Origin: Nageia nagi | Lineage: Eukaryota > Pinophyta | Direction of reading: 5' to 3' | DNA length: 64,000 nt | NCBI GenBank assembly: GCA_050084985.1 | Contig: JBITNC010000001.1 | Coordinates: forward strand, 208,754,001 to 208,818,000 | In this document: positions 22,813 to 33,551 of the stretch, in pieces | How the letters are laid out: each line of letters begins with the position of its first letter | How positions within the stretch are numbered: the first letter of the stretch is position 1 | Notes under the pieces: model-generated | Told to the model about the DNA's origin: nothing | The model's input: only the letters and a program-made list of their open reading frames with translations | Database searches by the model: none | Translations under genes and position numbers: made by a program

Positions 22813-23524
22813 AATTATCAACCAAAAAATGCGATTGATGATTTCAAAAATATAGAAGGGGAAGCTTTGTTACTTGACTGTTTATTGTTGCCTTTTCACA
22901 ATGTAAGTTTTGACTCAATTTCTGATGTGAATCAAACTTTTGATTTATCAAATTATGATAAAATGTGTTTTCTTTTTACATTTGATGTAATTTTGAAAAC
23001 AAGTTTGCATATACCTTAGAAGTAACTATTTTCGGTACGAAAATGTATTGAGCTTGTGTGACAGCTACATGACATTTCTATTATGTCATTTTATGTGTCT
23101 AAGCACACATGTACTGTATAAGCCTTCCATAGTATATGAGTTTTGATGGTGTTGTCTTTTGTCCCAACAATAGGGTTTCAATATGATCTCATGTAACAAA
23201 GATGCATCACACTTTATCATTATTTGATTTCCTTTACCAATTTAAGGCTATTTTTGAGAGAAACTTAATGTTTTTAGGGCTATTTCCAAACACGGTGTTT
23301 ACTTCCAATTGCTAACATTTAGTTTTGGTCATCGGCATTCATCTTTAAGTCACCGACGTTTAGTAACAGTCACCGGTGTTCATATTCAGGTCATCGGTCT
23401 TTGAAAAAGAAAAAGATTTGTCCTTTTCTCACATGTTCCTTAGCTATCCCTTTCATTATCTACTAGGGCTATTTACCATTGCTGATTTGTCAATTTCCAA
23501 CCGTTGATATCCATCACACTCACT
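22813..23524. other. region between PPT and antisense PMD gene of element B, motif cluster
   Basis: I see no gene. Between 23280 and 23410 it holds five tandem-spaced motif copies: GTCATCGGCATTCA, GTCACCGACGTTTA, GTCACCGGTGTTCA and relatives. This is the likely promoter side of the PMD gene, although no clear TATA box is visible. Confidence 0.65.
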
Positions 23525-25925
23525 ATGCCTTCATGTAGGCATTCCATCGGATGTTCTCGACCTATCCGGGAAGAGGTAGGGTTTTTTACTAACCTCCTTT
23601 TCTATTTTTTGTTCATAGTTTGTAATTTACCCATTTAATTTAAAAATTACAACCGTGAATGTTATTACAAAACTTTTTTGATCATTTGTATAGGCTAAAC
23701 TTTGTAGATTAGGCTTTTATTTGTGTTTTTTATGCATTTTTTCCTATTTTCACCGTGGTCACCGACCTGAGCTGAGCGGCTAACAGAAACACTGATGTTT
23801 GAAGGTCAAACACTAACGACTGGGTGTAGAGGATTATAAACACTGGCATTTCATTATGAAATGTCATTTTTCCCTCTTTTTTTTTTGGACTAACTTTTAA
23901 CATCATACAGGTTCGAGATGTTTTTGAGCCTCAAGGCAGATATCCCTCAATTTTACAGGAGGGCAGAGATTTTTTGGATCCTACCGATCATGCCTTTTTC
24001 AGGTCCATTGATTTTGGAGTGGGCCCATACATGGGTCACATTCATTGGGACTATCCTCTGTTAGCTACATTATTAGATAGATGGGATGTAGTTACATGCA
24101 CTTTTCATTTTCTGATGGGGGAGATGACTGTTATGGTAGAGGATATACATAGATTATATAGACTCCCTATTCATGGATGGAGGATCTTACCTATAGTTGA
24201 TAGAGTAGGAGCTCTACCTACCGTTTCTTATTTGTATGGAGCTGATCGAGTTGACACTATTATTTTCAAGATTATTTCAAGGGGCATTAGATATTATCAG
24301 TATTGGCTAGAGTATCAGCAGAGGATGATCCAATTTTCATATTTGATGGGATTAGTTTAGTGCTATGCTCTCCCTGATACTGGTAGTGAGAGGTTTCTAT
24401 GGTCATTATTGCCTATCATTATAGATATGATACGACATGGCATAGTGTACGCTTGGGCACCCACATTATTGACCCAAATTTATAGAGTTATTTTTCTATT
24501 CACAGGGGCATAGGGCCTCTTTATCAGTTACCGTTACATTATAGGCGTGGGCCTATGAGCATATTGCTGTGGCTCATACTTTAGGATTACCGATGCCTGG
24601 ATTTGATAGCTACTCAGATTATGTGGTTGGTATAGTCAGATGGTGTGAGGACTATTATATTCACCCATCAGATGGATTCCATCGAGATGTGGGCTATTAC
24701 CATCACATGCTTAGTCACTTGATTCCTGATCAAGTGAGATTTAGACCTTACTGCTCATATCCTGTATGGAGAGAGCTCATAGTTGAGCTTACTGGCATCT
24801 GATAGCCACATGTTCTAAGTGGTCATAGGGTAGATTTTCTAGAGCACTTTCATTTTGAGTGAGTACACTATCAGTTCAGTTTGATTCAAGATGTGCCTAC
24901 CCCAGTAGTGTCGTACTATAGGGAGGGTACTATTCCAGTTGAGGGTGTACAACCACTAGTTTATGCAAAGCCTGATCCTGCTCAGGAGGAGAGACCATTA
25001 GAGGACAACATTGGAGAGGATGATGTAGGAGTGTCAGAGGCTTTTAGAGCCTGGTGGGAGGAGGGAGATGATGGTATAGGGGGTCAACATGTACATCGAT
25101 GCATCGATGTTGCTAATAAGTTGGGTGCAACAGTAGTAGAGGGAGAGGTAGGTGAGGAGCCTATAGGAGTGATGGCTATGGGAGCTAAGGTTACTAGTGA
25201 GGAGGTCATGGTGGATGCTCCTAAGGAATTGGCTCCTAAGGAGAAGGCTACAGGTGTTGGTGAGGATAGAGCTACCCCAGCGGGTACCTACAGAGTCGAG
25301 GAGGCTCCTACTACTCAGGTACCTAGCATTGATACTTTGCTAGGAGACATTTATGAGTTGAGACACCAGTTAGCATAGGTTCATTCATGTATGTATAGAT
25401 ACAAGGTTGAGTAGGATAGATATAAATGTGAGAGAGATGAGGCTCATTCTTCTCTACAAGGAATTTAGGCCCATCAGTTCGACATAGCATCAGCCTCTAG
25501 GGGTGAGCCTTCAATTGTCCACTATGGTATTTATTAGTAGTGAGATTTTTATAGTAGTATAGTACAGTCATGGTTGATAGGTGTTCCAACTTTTACTCTA
25601 GGGGCTCAGTATCCTATACCTCTAGATAGTTATATACCTATAGACATCTCAGCTTATCAGATAGGTAGTAGTGTATGGGGCATAGTTGGATCACCTAGTA
25701 GGACTTAGAGGTCTCAAGGTCTTTCTAGCATGAGTGGTACACCTTGGGCATTTCCCTTAGGGGTTGTTAGTTCAGTCAAGTTACGAGAGGCTCAGCATCT
25801 GGGTAGTCCTATAGGATCTATAGGCACTACTCCTTCAAGTCAGAGCATCAGAGATACTGATAGATGGTAGAGATGACCTAGCAGTCCTAGTAGACCAGGC
25901 AGTGGTTGGGGTAGTCCATGAGGAT
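23525..25925 (+). pseudogene. antisense plant-mobile-domain (PMD) gene of element B
   Basis: Opposite in strand to element B. Inferred exon 1 is 23525-23575 (17 codons, MPSCRHSIGCSRPIREE) with donor GTAGGG. Intron 23576-23910 ends in a T-rich tract and ATACAG. Exon 2 opens in phase 0 with VRDVFEPQGRYPSILQEGRD. The PMD core follows: HIHWDYPLLATLLDRWDVVT, FHFLMGEMTVMVEDIHRLYR, LPIHGWRI. A TAG at 24358 and a frame change near 24500 break it, but AHTLGLPMPGFDSYSDYVVG, VGYYHHMLSHLIPDQ and an acidic/Ala-rich stretch follow to about 25378. Beyond a TAG there is a coiled-coil-like HQLA...YRYKVE...DRYKCERDEAH segment. The 3' end is approximate. It has the same short-exon, intron, PMD-exon plan as the R and C2 genes. 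Confidence 0.75.
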
Positions 25926-26395
25926 ATTCTTTTTGTGATGTTATCTTTTTATATGCTTATTGTACCCATGTAGTTTTATTTGATGATGATGTTAGGATGA
26001 TCATTTGCTAGACTGTTATGATGTATAAGTGGACCTTTGATATTCATTATATGATGTTATGATGATTTTCATTTTATATGTGGATGGTTATGATGTGATG
26101 TTAGGTAGCTCATAATCACCTTTTAATTATTTGATGATGAATAGATGTTAATGATAGATGTAATCTCAAAATGTATGATTTATGATTTTGACTATGGAAT
26201 GTATGATGTATAATTTTGAGGCTATCTTTTTATAATTTATGATGATAAAATATATATCAACAAATTAATTTGATGATGTTATCGATCCTCAAAAGTAGTT
26301 TAATAATAGGTATGAGTGAACAAATGAACCTAAGATAAGTTATTTAAGGACATAATTTTATTATATTTTCATGGAATCAGATGCATCATTTTCTG
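25926..26395. other. AT-rich non-coding stretch in element B
   Basis: A TGATGATGTTAGGATGAT-type low-complexity sequence lies downstream of the PMD gene end. I see nothing else in it. Confidence 0.6.
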
Positions 26396-26990
26396 CACTT
26401 GGAAATTTTACAATAGACATAACGACATGACAAACTAATGACTTATGGGTACATATGAACATTAACTTTATCTTGGTCAGGGGAACAATAAATAATCATT
26501 CTTATCCTTCCCAAAGAAAAGTAATTTTAATAATGTTCAAAGGTAATGAATGATAGTGAAATGGATTAACATGGCACACTAGTGACTTAATGGATGCATA
26601 TGAACATTAACTTTATCTTGGTCAGGGGAACAATAAATAATCATTCTTATCCTTTCCAAAGAAAAGCAATTTTAATAATGTTCAAAGGTAATGGATGATA
26701 GTGAAATGGTTTAACATGACACACTAGTGACCTAATGGATGCATATGAACATTAACTTTATCTTGGTCAGGGGAACAATAAATAATCATTCTTATCCTTT
26801 CCAAAGAAAAGCAATTTTAATAATGTTCAAAGGTAATGGATGATAGTGAAATGGATTAACATGACACACTAGTGACCTAATGGATGCATATGAACATTAA
26901 ATTTATCTTGGTTAGGGGAACAATAAATAATCATTCTTATCCTTTCCAAAGAAAAGTAGTTTTAATAACGTTCAAAGGTAATGATAATCT
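26396..26990. repeat. 145-bp tandem repeat array in element B
   Basis: There are four copies at an exact 145-bp period: the word ATTAACTTTATCTTGG starts at 26461, 26606 and 26751, and ATTAAATTTATCTTGG starts at 26896. The copies are highly similar and carry no open frame worth naming. Confidence 0.93.
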
Positions 26991-27289
26991 TGAATGATTT
27001 AACAAAATGACACAAGTGGTTCTAGACACAAACAATATGCAACTTATGACAACAGATTAGGTGATTTTAGCTTAACAACCAAGTTATTACAACATCTACC
27101 TTATCTTTCTTTATTTCCAGATCTAATAACCTAAGATGATATCAAACAATATTGTTATATGTTGATAAGAGAATCTAAAAACTCCAGTGTGTGCAGTGAG
27201 GTTATTTCCCTTCTTAGATCATTTGAGATGAAGTATCCTAGAGACATTAATAAGCTAGTCTATCCATATGAAATGTATAGAGGTCCATA

Positions 27290-27520
27290 TAAAAGAAGGT
27301 CACTAACCAAAATGGACATATCACCACTCGTAAGGTATACCCCATTGCCAGACAGGCATCCCCCGATGAGGATTAACCCCTCGATCTCGATATAACCCAA
27401 GAATCTTTGTAACACTTTTTCTCTTTCTCTTTTTTTTTTGTCATCTCTTTTCTCTTTCTTTTTTCTTCTTCTTCTCTTTTTTTTTTTTTACTATCAAATG
27501 ATTCTTGGGTTCGAGATGGA
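27290..27520. other. conserved block with hairpin around a T-rich loop (element B)
   Basis: The block AGGTCACTAACCAA...GACATATCACCACTCGTAAGG...GAGGATTAACCCCTCGAT is shared with element A (40560-40670). It is followed by an inverted repeat: left arm 27384-27405 (ATCTCGATATAACCCAAGAATC) and right arm 27500-27517 (GATTCTTGGGTTCGAGAT), with a T/C-rich loop of about 94 bases. Arms pair almost fully, with a 4-base bulge. Confidence 0.8.
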
Positions 27521-28133
27521 GTGAATAATAGGATAGACACATAACTTTCACTCTTAATGTCTCTTAGAATGATTTCATTCAAATTCTCTTCGAACTTTTT
27601 TAATGTTATAAGTGTTTGGAGTTTATGGATTTTCCCTCAAACACAAACTTTATGTTTTTCTATCATCTATGGTATATCATTTCTTTATGAAAGAAAATAC
27701 AAAGTGAATGTGGTGATAACAAGGAGATTATTCTAAAATGACCTTTTCACACATTACACATTTATGGGCTAACCACTTTTACAATGACATACAACATATA
27801 CTCACATCATACAAAGGGCAGGGCACCCTATTGCCAAGTAACCTCTAGATGTTTCCATCTAGGTAAATTTTATAATTTTATAATTTTTATGTATTTTATA
27901 TTTTTCAGATTTTTAGGATTTTATAATTTTTCTATTTTTTTTTAGGGTTTTATAGTTTTTCTCAGGAATCTATTCAGGATGCATTTAAATCGAGTTTGCA
28001 CTGCCTCAGGATTGAATGAGCAATATGTTGAACTAAACAAAAAACTAAAATCTAATATCACTTGATTATGATAAATTTTGAGAACACAATAATCTAAGTG
28101 TTCGAAAGTCAAGGTTTGGGCGATTAAGATGAT
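27521..28133. other. non-coding stretch downstream of the extra ORF in element B
   Basis: AT-rich, with a run of TTTTATAATTTTT-like words at 27870-27960. I see no gene. Confidence 0.55.
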
Positions 28134-29153
28134 TCATTCTTGATATCTCAAAGTCCAGTTGTAAGTACAATCAATTATGATTTTAGGCTTTTCTGTGGGC
28201 CACAGGAGATAGAAATATATCATTAGATCATATTCTAATTTCAGAGAACACCATAGTTCAAATGCATCGATACGAACAATAACTTGAGAGCTATTTATTT
28301 TGACCTCCCAACCGGAAGATTCACGTATATCATAGAATGTCAAGGCCAGTCGTTGTTGAATTTCAATAAGCATGGAAAAGATGTTTGAATATAAAGGAGT
28401 AGGAATGTTATGAATGACTTTCATAAATAGATCTTTGTCATACCTATTTTTGAACCTAGGAAGATAATTTCCATTATTCTGTACTCTATGTCCTTTTGAT
28501 AATTTTTTGATAATCTCATTTCTAATCTTTATTTGATTTATCATTGCAAGTTCAGCAATATGGTAAGCTCATCTTTCTTCCAACTTTTATTTCCTAATTA
28601 TGGGTCGCATTTGTATGCGAGAGAATCTATTGATTTGTCTATAGTGCTGTTGTGGTGTTCTAGGAGGGAAGGCCACAAAGGCATTTGAAAAGTCATAAGT
28701 CACCCTTTTATGAGGTAAATAAGGTAAGAGTTCATCCATCCATTCCAGGTTTTTAGTTAATTGTTCAACGCAGTTCATCCTGGATAAAAGGAGTGAAGGC
28801 TTTGTTAATTGACACCTTATGTTGATCCTTGGCCTTCCATAAGGCCATTGTAGACAAAAGGTCATTATTTCTCATGATGTTCATTCCATATGTATGAAAT
28901 AAATTTGTAGGCCTAAATTAATACAGGCTTCATATCCAAAGAAAGTGACTTCCCAACCAGTATTCCCACCATGAAACATATTATATGTTCTTTCATATTG
29001 CTCATCAATAGTCAACCATAAATAATTCAAGAGATCCATATCAAAGTTATGTTTCAAATATGTTAATGCGAAGTCACCTGGATATCTGGGCGGTGGAAAT
29101 CGTACTTATGGTTGCACGAAGCTACCTTCAGCAGATTCCTTTGCCAGATTCAT
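28134..29153 (-). pseudogene. extra sense-strand ORF of element B, about 340 codons, unknown function
   Basis: Starting at the ATG at 29153 (MNLAKESAEGSFVQP) the frame stays in register for 1020 bp to the end at 28134, interrupted by four to five stops (about codons 16, 92, 95 and 189). It lies between integrase and the hairpin block, on the same strand as gag-pol. Visible parts: FDMDLLNYLWLTIDEQYERT, HGGNTGWEVTFFGYEACINL, LPYLPHKRVTYDFSNAFVAF, NYLPRFKNRYDKDLFMKVIH, SSGWEVKINSSQVIVRIDAF and LWPTEKPKIIIDCTYNW. GW-EV and DA/EA-type words occur twice, hinting at an internal duplication. I recognise no family. Extra ORFs near the 3' end are known in Tat-type elements, but I cannot say this one is among them. 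Confidence 0.65.
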
Positions 29154-29259
29154 CTTTCTATTTTAATCATTAACATTTGAAAAATATTAATATTTTTATT
29201 TATTTATTGTTTTAATTAATAATAAAATAAAACAAAAGAAAACTGATATACACTTTTCC

Positions 29260-30514
29260 CTTTTTATGTATAGAAGGGTCAGAGATGCATGATATTTATA
29301 GGTTCACGCTCTTCATTTCCTTCTAAATCTGATAAATGATAAGTTCCCTTACTAAATTTTTTCTTAATGATGTATGGTCCTAACCAATTTGGAGCAAACT
29401 TGTCTCTAAGCTGTCATTCTAGTTGTGAAGTTTGTTGATTTTCTTTTAAGACCAAATCACCTATTTTGAATTCATGAATTAAAGCTCTTTTATCAAAAGT
29501 TTGTTTTATCCTCCTCTGATAAACATGCATGTGCTCTAAAGCATTAATACATTTTTCATCTAAAAGTAATAACTAGTCTAAGCGAGTTTGTCTTGCTTCC
29601 TCGTCAGCATTTTGCTCACTTAGGTTTACTCTGAGAGATGGTATCTCAAGCTCTATGGGTAGGATGGCTTCTATTCCATAAACTAAAGAGAATGGCATTA
29701 CCCCAATGGGAGTACGTACACTGGTACAATAAGCCCATAAGGCTTTCAGTATTTGCATATGCCAATCTTTATGAGAATCATCTACTATTTTTGCTAAAAT
29801 GTTCCGAATAGTTTTGTTAGTAGCTTCTTCCTATCCATTATCTTATGGGTAATAAGGAGTGGGAAAACTTTGTTTAATTTTATACTTGTCACATATACAT
29901 TTTACATCCTTATTTTTAAAATTCTTTCCATTATCCATAATTAATTGGTTCGATATACCGAATCTACATATAACATAATTTTCTATAAACTCAACGATTC
30001 ATGCACCTGTAGTGGAAGTCATGGGAATGGCCTCTACCCATTTAGTAAAATATTCAGTTGCTGTAATAATGAACTTGTGCCCACCAGAGAATGTAGGTGT
30101 AATTTGTCCTATTAAATCTAAGGCCCATTTAGAGAATGGCCATAGTGATTGTATAGGATGTAGCTCCTAAGACGGTTATGAAAATAAATGAGAGTATTGT
30201 TGACATTTAAAGCAGTTTTTAACATATTCACAACAATCCTTTTCCATAGTAGGCCAATAATACCCCATCTGTATTAATTGCTTTACAAGTGCAATGCCAT
30301 TAAAATGTCCTCCACATACTCCATCATTGGCAGAGAACATAACTTTTTTACTATCATTCTATTCGAGACATCTAAGTAATATACCATTGAAATTTCGTTG
30401 ATGCAAGATATCCCCTATCAAACAATATTTAGCCGCTTTAATTTTAAATGCTCGTCATGATGATTTATCAAGATTTACAGGAAGAGTTCCAAATTTTAAA
30501 AAGTCTATCAATTC
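29260..30514 (-). pseudogene. integrase of element B
   Basis: Decayed integrase, read on the minus strand from about 30514. The zinc-binding part shows CGGHFNGIALVKQL, GYYWPTMEKDC and CFKCQ (second His and both Cys in place). The catalytic core has ALDLIGQI (first Asp), GGHKFIITATEYFTKWVEAI, IMDNGKNFKN (second Asp) and an EEATNKTIRN block with the Glu. Then come ALWAYCTSVRTPIGVMPFSL, VYGIEAILPIELEIPSLR and a C-terminal FKIGDLVLKENQ and GPYIIKK part. No chromodomain is seen, as usual for the Tat lineage. About eight stops interrupt it. Confidence 0.88.
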
Positions 30515-31735
30515 CTAGTACCAATCATCTTTATCTGTTACATCAATATTTAATACACTTTGTTCTTCATCTTCTTGTTGTAATGATGATTGAGATAATT
30601 GAATTATTTCAACTTGAATTAAAGATTTTTTAGGATCTTCTAGGATAAGAGATCCAATAGAAGCCATAGCATCTACGAATCTATTAGATGATCTCGGTGC
30701 TGCTTCTATACTAAATTGATCAAAAGATTTTAATAATTCCTCAACTAATGCTTTATACTTTTGAAGTAAAGGTTCTCTACATTGATAGATTCCTTTCACT
30801 TGATTTATGATGAGTAAAGAATCTCCAATAATCTTAATTCTTTTGAGTTTTAATTTAATAGCAGTTTTCAATGCTAATATCAAAGCTTCGTATTTCGCAT
30901 TATTATTAGTACAAGGAAATTTAAGTTTAAATGAATACGGTATAGAGATTCCTTGCGGTGTTATAAATACAACACCTGCTCCACCACCTTGTTCACATCG
31001 AGAACCATCAAAGTGTATTGTCATATCCCACTCGTCTTCGAGTTCTATAGGTATTTCAATTTCATCTAGTTGAAATATCCCATCATTGGGTAATTCAATG
31101 ACAAGTGGTTTATTATCTTGTAACGGAGCATCAATGAGATAGTCAGCAATTACTTGTCCTTTTATTGATTTTTGTCCAATAAAATGCAAATCAAATTCAG
31201 TTAGGTGCATTATCCACTTTGTAGTTCTTGAATTTTGATAGGTTTTATTCATCATATATTTCAAGGGGTCCACTTTAGAGATGACATACATTGTATGATT
31301 AAGCATGTAATGTCGGAGCTTTTTAGTAGCGAAAACAATAGCAAGACATAATTTTTCCAAATATATGTATTTAATCTCATAACTCACAAGTGTTCTACTC
31401 AGGTAATATATAGCTTGCTCTTTATTATATTCATTCTTCTGAGCCAGCATTGTTCCTAAGGCAGTCTCAGTAGCAGAAATGTATAACAAAAAGGGCATAT
31501 ATTTTCTAGGTGGACTTAACATAGGAGGAGATAATAAATATCTTTTAATTTCCTCGAAGGCATCTTGTTGCTCTTTACCCCAATGATATTCTATCCCCTT
31601 TTTTAATAGTTTTGTAAATATTTTGCATTTATCCAAAAGTTGAGCTATAAACCTCCTGATGGCTTGTAACTTACCCTGTAAAATCTGTAATTGTTTAAGA
31701 TTTGCAGGAGGTGGCATATCTACAACCGCCTTCAC
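30515..31735 (-). CDS. RT thumb/connection, RNase H and second RNase H of element B
   Basis: A 406-codon open stretch of the polyprotein, the longest intact one in the window. Residues 1-200: tail of RT and the Ty3 RNase H (QDAFEEIKRYLLSPPML, ATETALGTMLAQ, IYYLSRTLVSYEIKY, KWIMHLTEFDL). Residues 235-375: a second, archaeal-like RNase H with catalytic residues in IHFDGSRCEQGGGAG (Asp), NNNAKYEALI (Glu), GDSLLIINQVKG (Asp) and FVDAMAS (Asp). This double RNase H arrangement is diagnostic for the Tat/Ogre lineage. It is not a gene in its own right: RT precedes it with a stop at about 31757 between them. Confidence 0.9.
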   Translation of the reverse strand: MKAVVDMPPPANLKQLQILQGKLQAIRRFIAQLLDKCKIFTKLLKKGIEYHWGKEQQDAFEEIKRYLLSPPMLSPPRKYMPFLLYISATETALGTMLAQKNEYNKEQAIYYLSRTLVSYEIKYIYLEKLCLAIVFATKKLRHYMLNHTMYVISKVDPLKYMMNKTYQNSRTTKWIMHLTEFDLHFIGQKSIKGQVIADYLIDAPLQDNKPLVIELPNDGIFQLDEIEIPIELEDEWDMTIHFDGSRCEQGGGAGVVFITPQGISIPYSFKLKFPCTNNNAKYEALILALKTAIKLKLKRIKIIGDSLLIINQVKGIYQCREPLLQKYKALVEELLKSFDQFSIEAAPRSSNRFVDAMASIGSLILEDPKKSLIQVEIIQLSQSSLQQEDEEQSVLNIDVTDKDDWY

Positions 31736-32430
31736 TTTATTAGGATCTATTTCAATTCCTCATCGAGACATAATAAATCCTAGTAGTTTTCCTGAAGTTA
31801 CACCAAAAACACACTTTTTTGGATTTAATCTTACTTTATGTTCTAATAATCTATCCAAGACTTTAATTAGGTCTTTTCCATGATCTATTCGATGTTTGGA
31901 TCTAACCAACAAATCATCAACATAATCTTCTACTATGTCATGCATATAATCATGGAATATATAAGTCATAGCCCTTTGATAAGTTGCCCCAGCATTCTTT
32001 AATCCAAAGGGCATAACTTTATAACAAAAGATGCCCCATGGAGTTATAAAAGTTGTTTTATGTTGATCTTTAGGAGCTATTTTTATTTGATTATAACAGA
32101 AAAAGCCATCCATTAATGATAGCATATCATGTCCTATTATTGAATCTACCAAGCTATCAATGTTAGGTAGAGGGAAATCATCTTTGGGACAAGCTTTGTT
32201 AAGATCACGGAAATCTGTACATATTCGTATTTTTCCACTTGGTTTTTTCATAGGTACCATGTTAGATATCCAATCTGAATAATCTATAGGTTGTATAAAT
32301 TTAGCTTCTAATAATTTCTAAAGTTCTTCTTTTACCATTAATGCTATAGTAGGATGCATCTTACGTAATTTCTATTTAACCGATTTAGCATCAGACTTTA
32401 AGGCTAAATTATGCACTACTAGTTTAGGGT
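31736..32430 (-). pseudogene. reverse transcriptase of element B
   Basis: The RNA-dependent DNA polymerase domain reads from about 32430, with an open part at 32260-31760. Motifs: MVPMKKPSGKIRICTDFRDL, NKACPKDDFPLPNID, LSLMDGFFCYNQI, FGLKNAGATYQRAM, and the active site DYVDDLLVRS (YVDD, catalytic Asp pair present), then LNPKKCVFGV and GKLLGF. The usual DGFSGYNQ reads DGFFCYNQ. Two or three stops before and after the open stretch disable it. Confidence 0.92.
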
Positions 32431-33551
32431 CTATTCCAGGCATGTCGCATATGACCATGCAAATACTTTTTCCCATTCTTTTAATAAGGTTATAATCTCT
32501 TCTTGCTCAATTTTCATGAGATTTTCTCCTAATTGAATTATTTTAGGATTTTGAGGATCATTACTGATATTTATTTCTAAGACCTTTTCAGTAAGCATAT
32601 GCGATCCTTCTTCTAATTGATTCGGTACTAGTATCCAACCATTATCGTTAATGCTATATTCTTCATCACATTCTTGAATTTGCTCATTCATGCATACTTG
32701 ATCTTTATAGGAATCAAATATGTAATCTACGTTTTTGAATTCGTGTACAAAAGGGTTGGATGATATAAGAAAAAGTCGGCAATTATTTCATCTGTAGGAG
32801 TATCGGCTATTATTTTGATTAAATCATGATTTTCATTGGCTTCATCTATTTGTTCACTATTTTGATCTTCAACATCATTCTCTTTTATTATAACCATATT
32901 TACCGATGGTATATCAAAACATGAACTAATTGATGATTCGACATTTCTATTTATTTTTTCTTGTATATCACTTGGTGAGCATGAATGGTTCCAGGGTGGC
33001 TTAGTATTATTTATGAAGAGCGCTTTGACCCCTTCTAAGACATCCATTTCACTTAACTATTCTTCTCTTATATCAATACTTTCTTGTACTATGGATTCTT
33101 TCTCTAAAATCTCTTCACTATAATCCAAATTCTCTAATTTAGCAAGAATTTTACATTCATTTTGATAACCTAATCCCCTTTTATCAATGGGATATTGATA
33201 TTGTAATTCAATGATGTCTCATGGACCTTGTTCATACCGACCCAATCCTCATCCTTGCCAATTACATTTATTAAAATAGTTTAAGACAAAAGTTCTTGAA
33301 CAAGGTGATAAATATTTCATATCATTATCGAAATTTCCTTCATAAGTTTGATTGGGTATTGTTGACACCGGATCTACTATTCCCACATAGATAAACATGG
33401 TTTGATTAGGTACTTCCCCTAAAGGTACTATTTGTCCAATCACACTAGGTGATTCAGATGCTTTACCCACTTCTTGTAATGATGGTATATTAAATACCAC
33501 ATCATCTACATCATATTCTCCCATCCCTAAATCTGTTAATTTAACTTTCAC
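32431..33551 (-). pseudogene. protease-RT linker region of element B polyprotein
   Basis: Three in-series open pieces (33551-33249, 33047-32727, 32691-32431) link protease and RT. They have acidic, low-conservation sequence, then MKIEQEEIITLLKEWEKVFA, the block typical just before RT in Ty3/gypsy polyproteins. I assign no enzyme to it. Confidence 0.7.

Noticed and set aside
26396-26990. Possible CRISPR-like array
   Set aside because: Units are contiguous 145-bp repeats without unique spacers, in a plant genome. The same applies to the 26-bp repeats of the A LTR.
27370-27400. CCCCTCGATC as an RNA polymerase III B-box of a tRNA or SINE
   Set aside because: Only partial similarity to GGTTCGANTCC, no A-box or cloverleaf nearby.
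30448-31883. Plus-strand ORFs across the RT/RNase H region
   Set aside because: Antisense shadows of the clearly conserved minus-strand pol frame.
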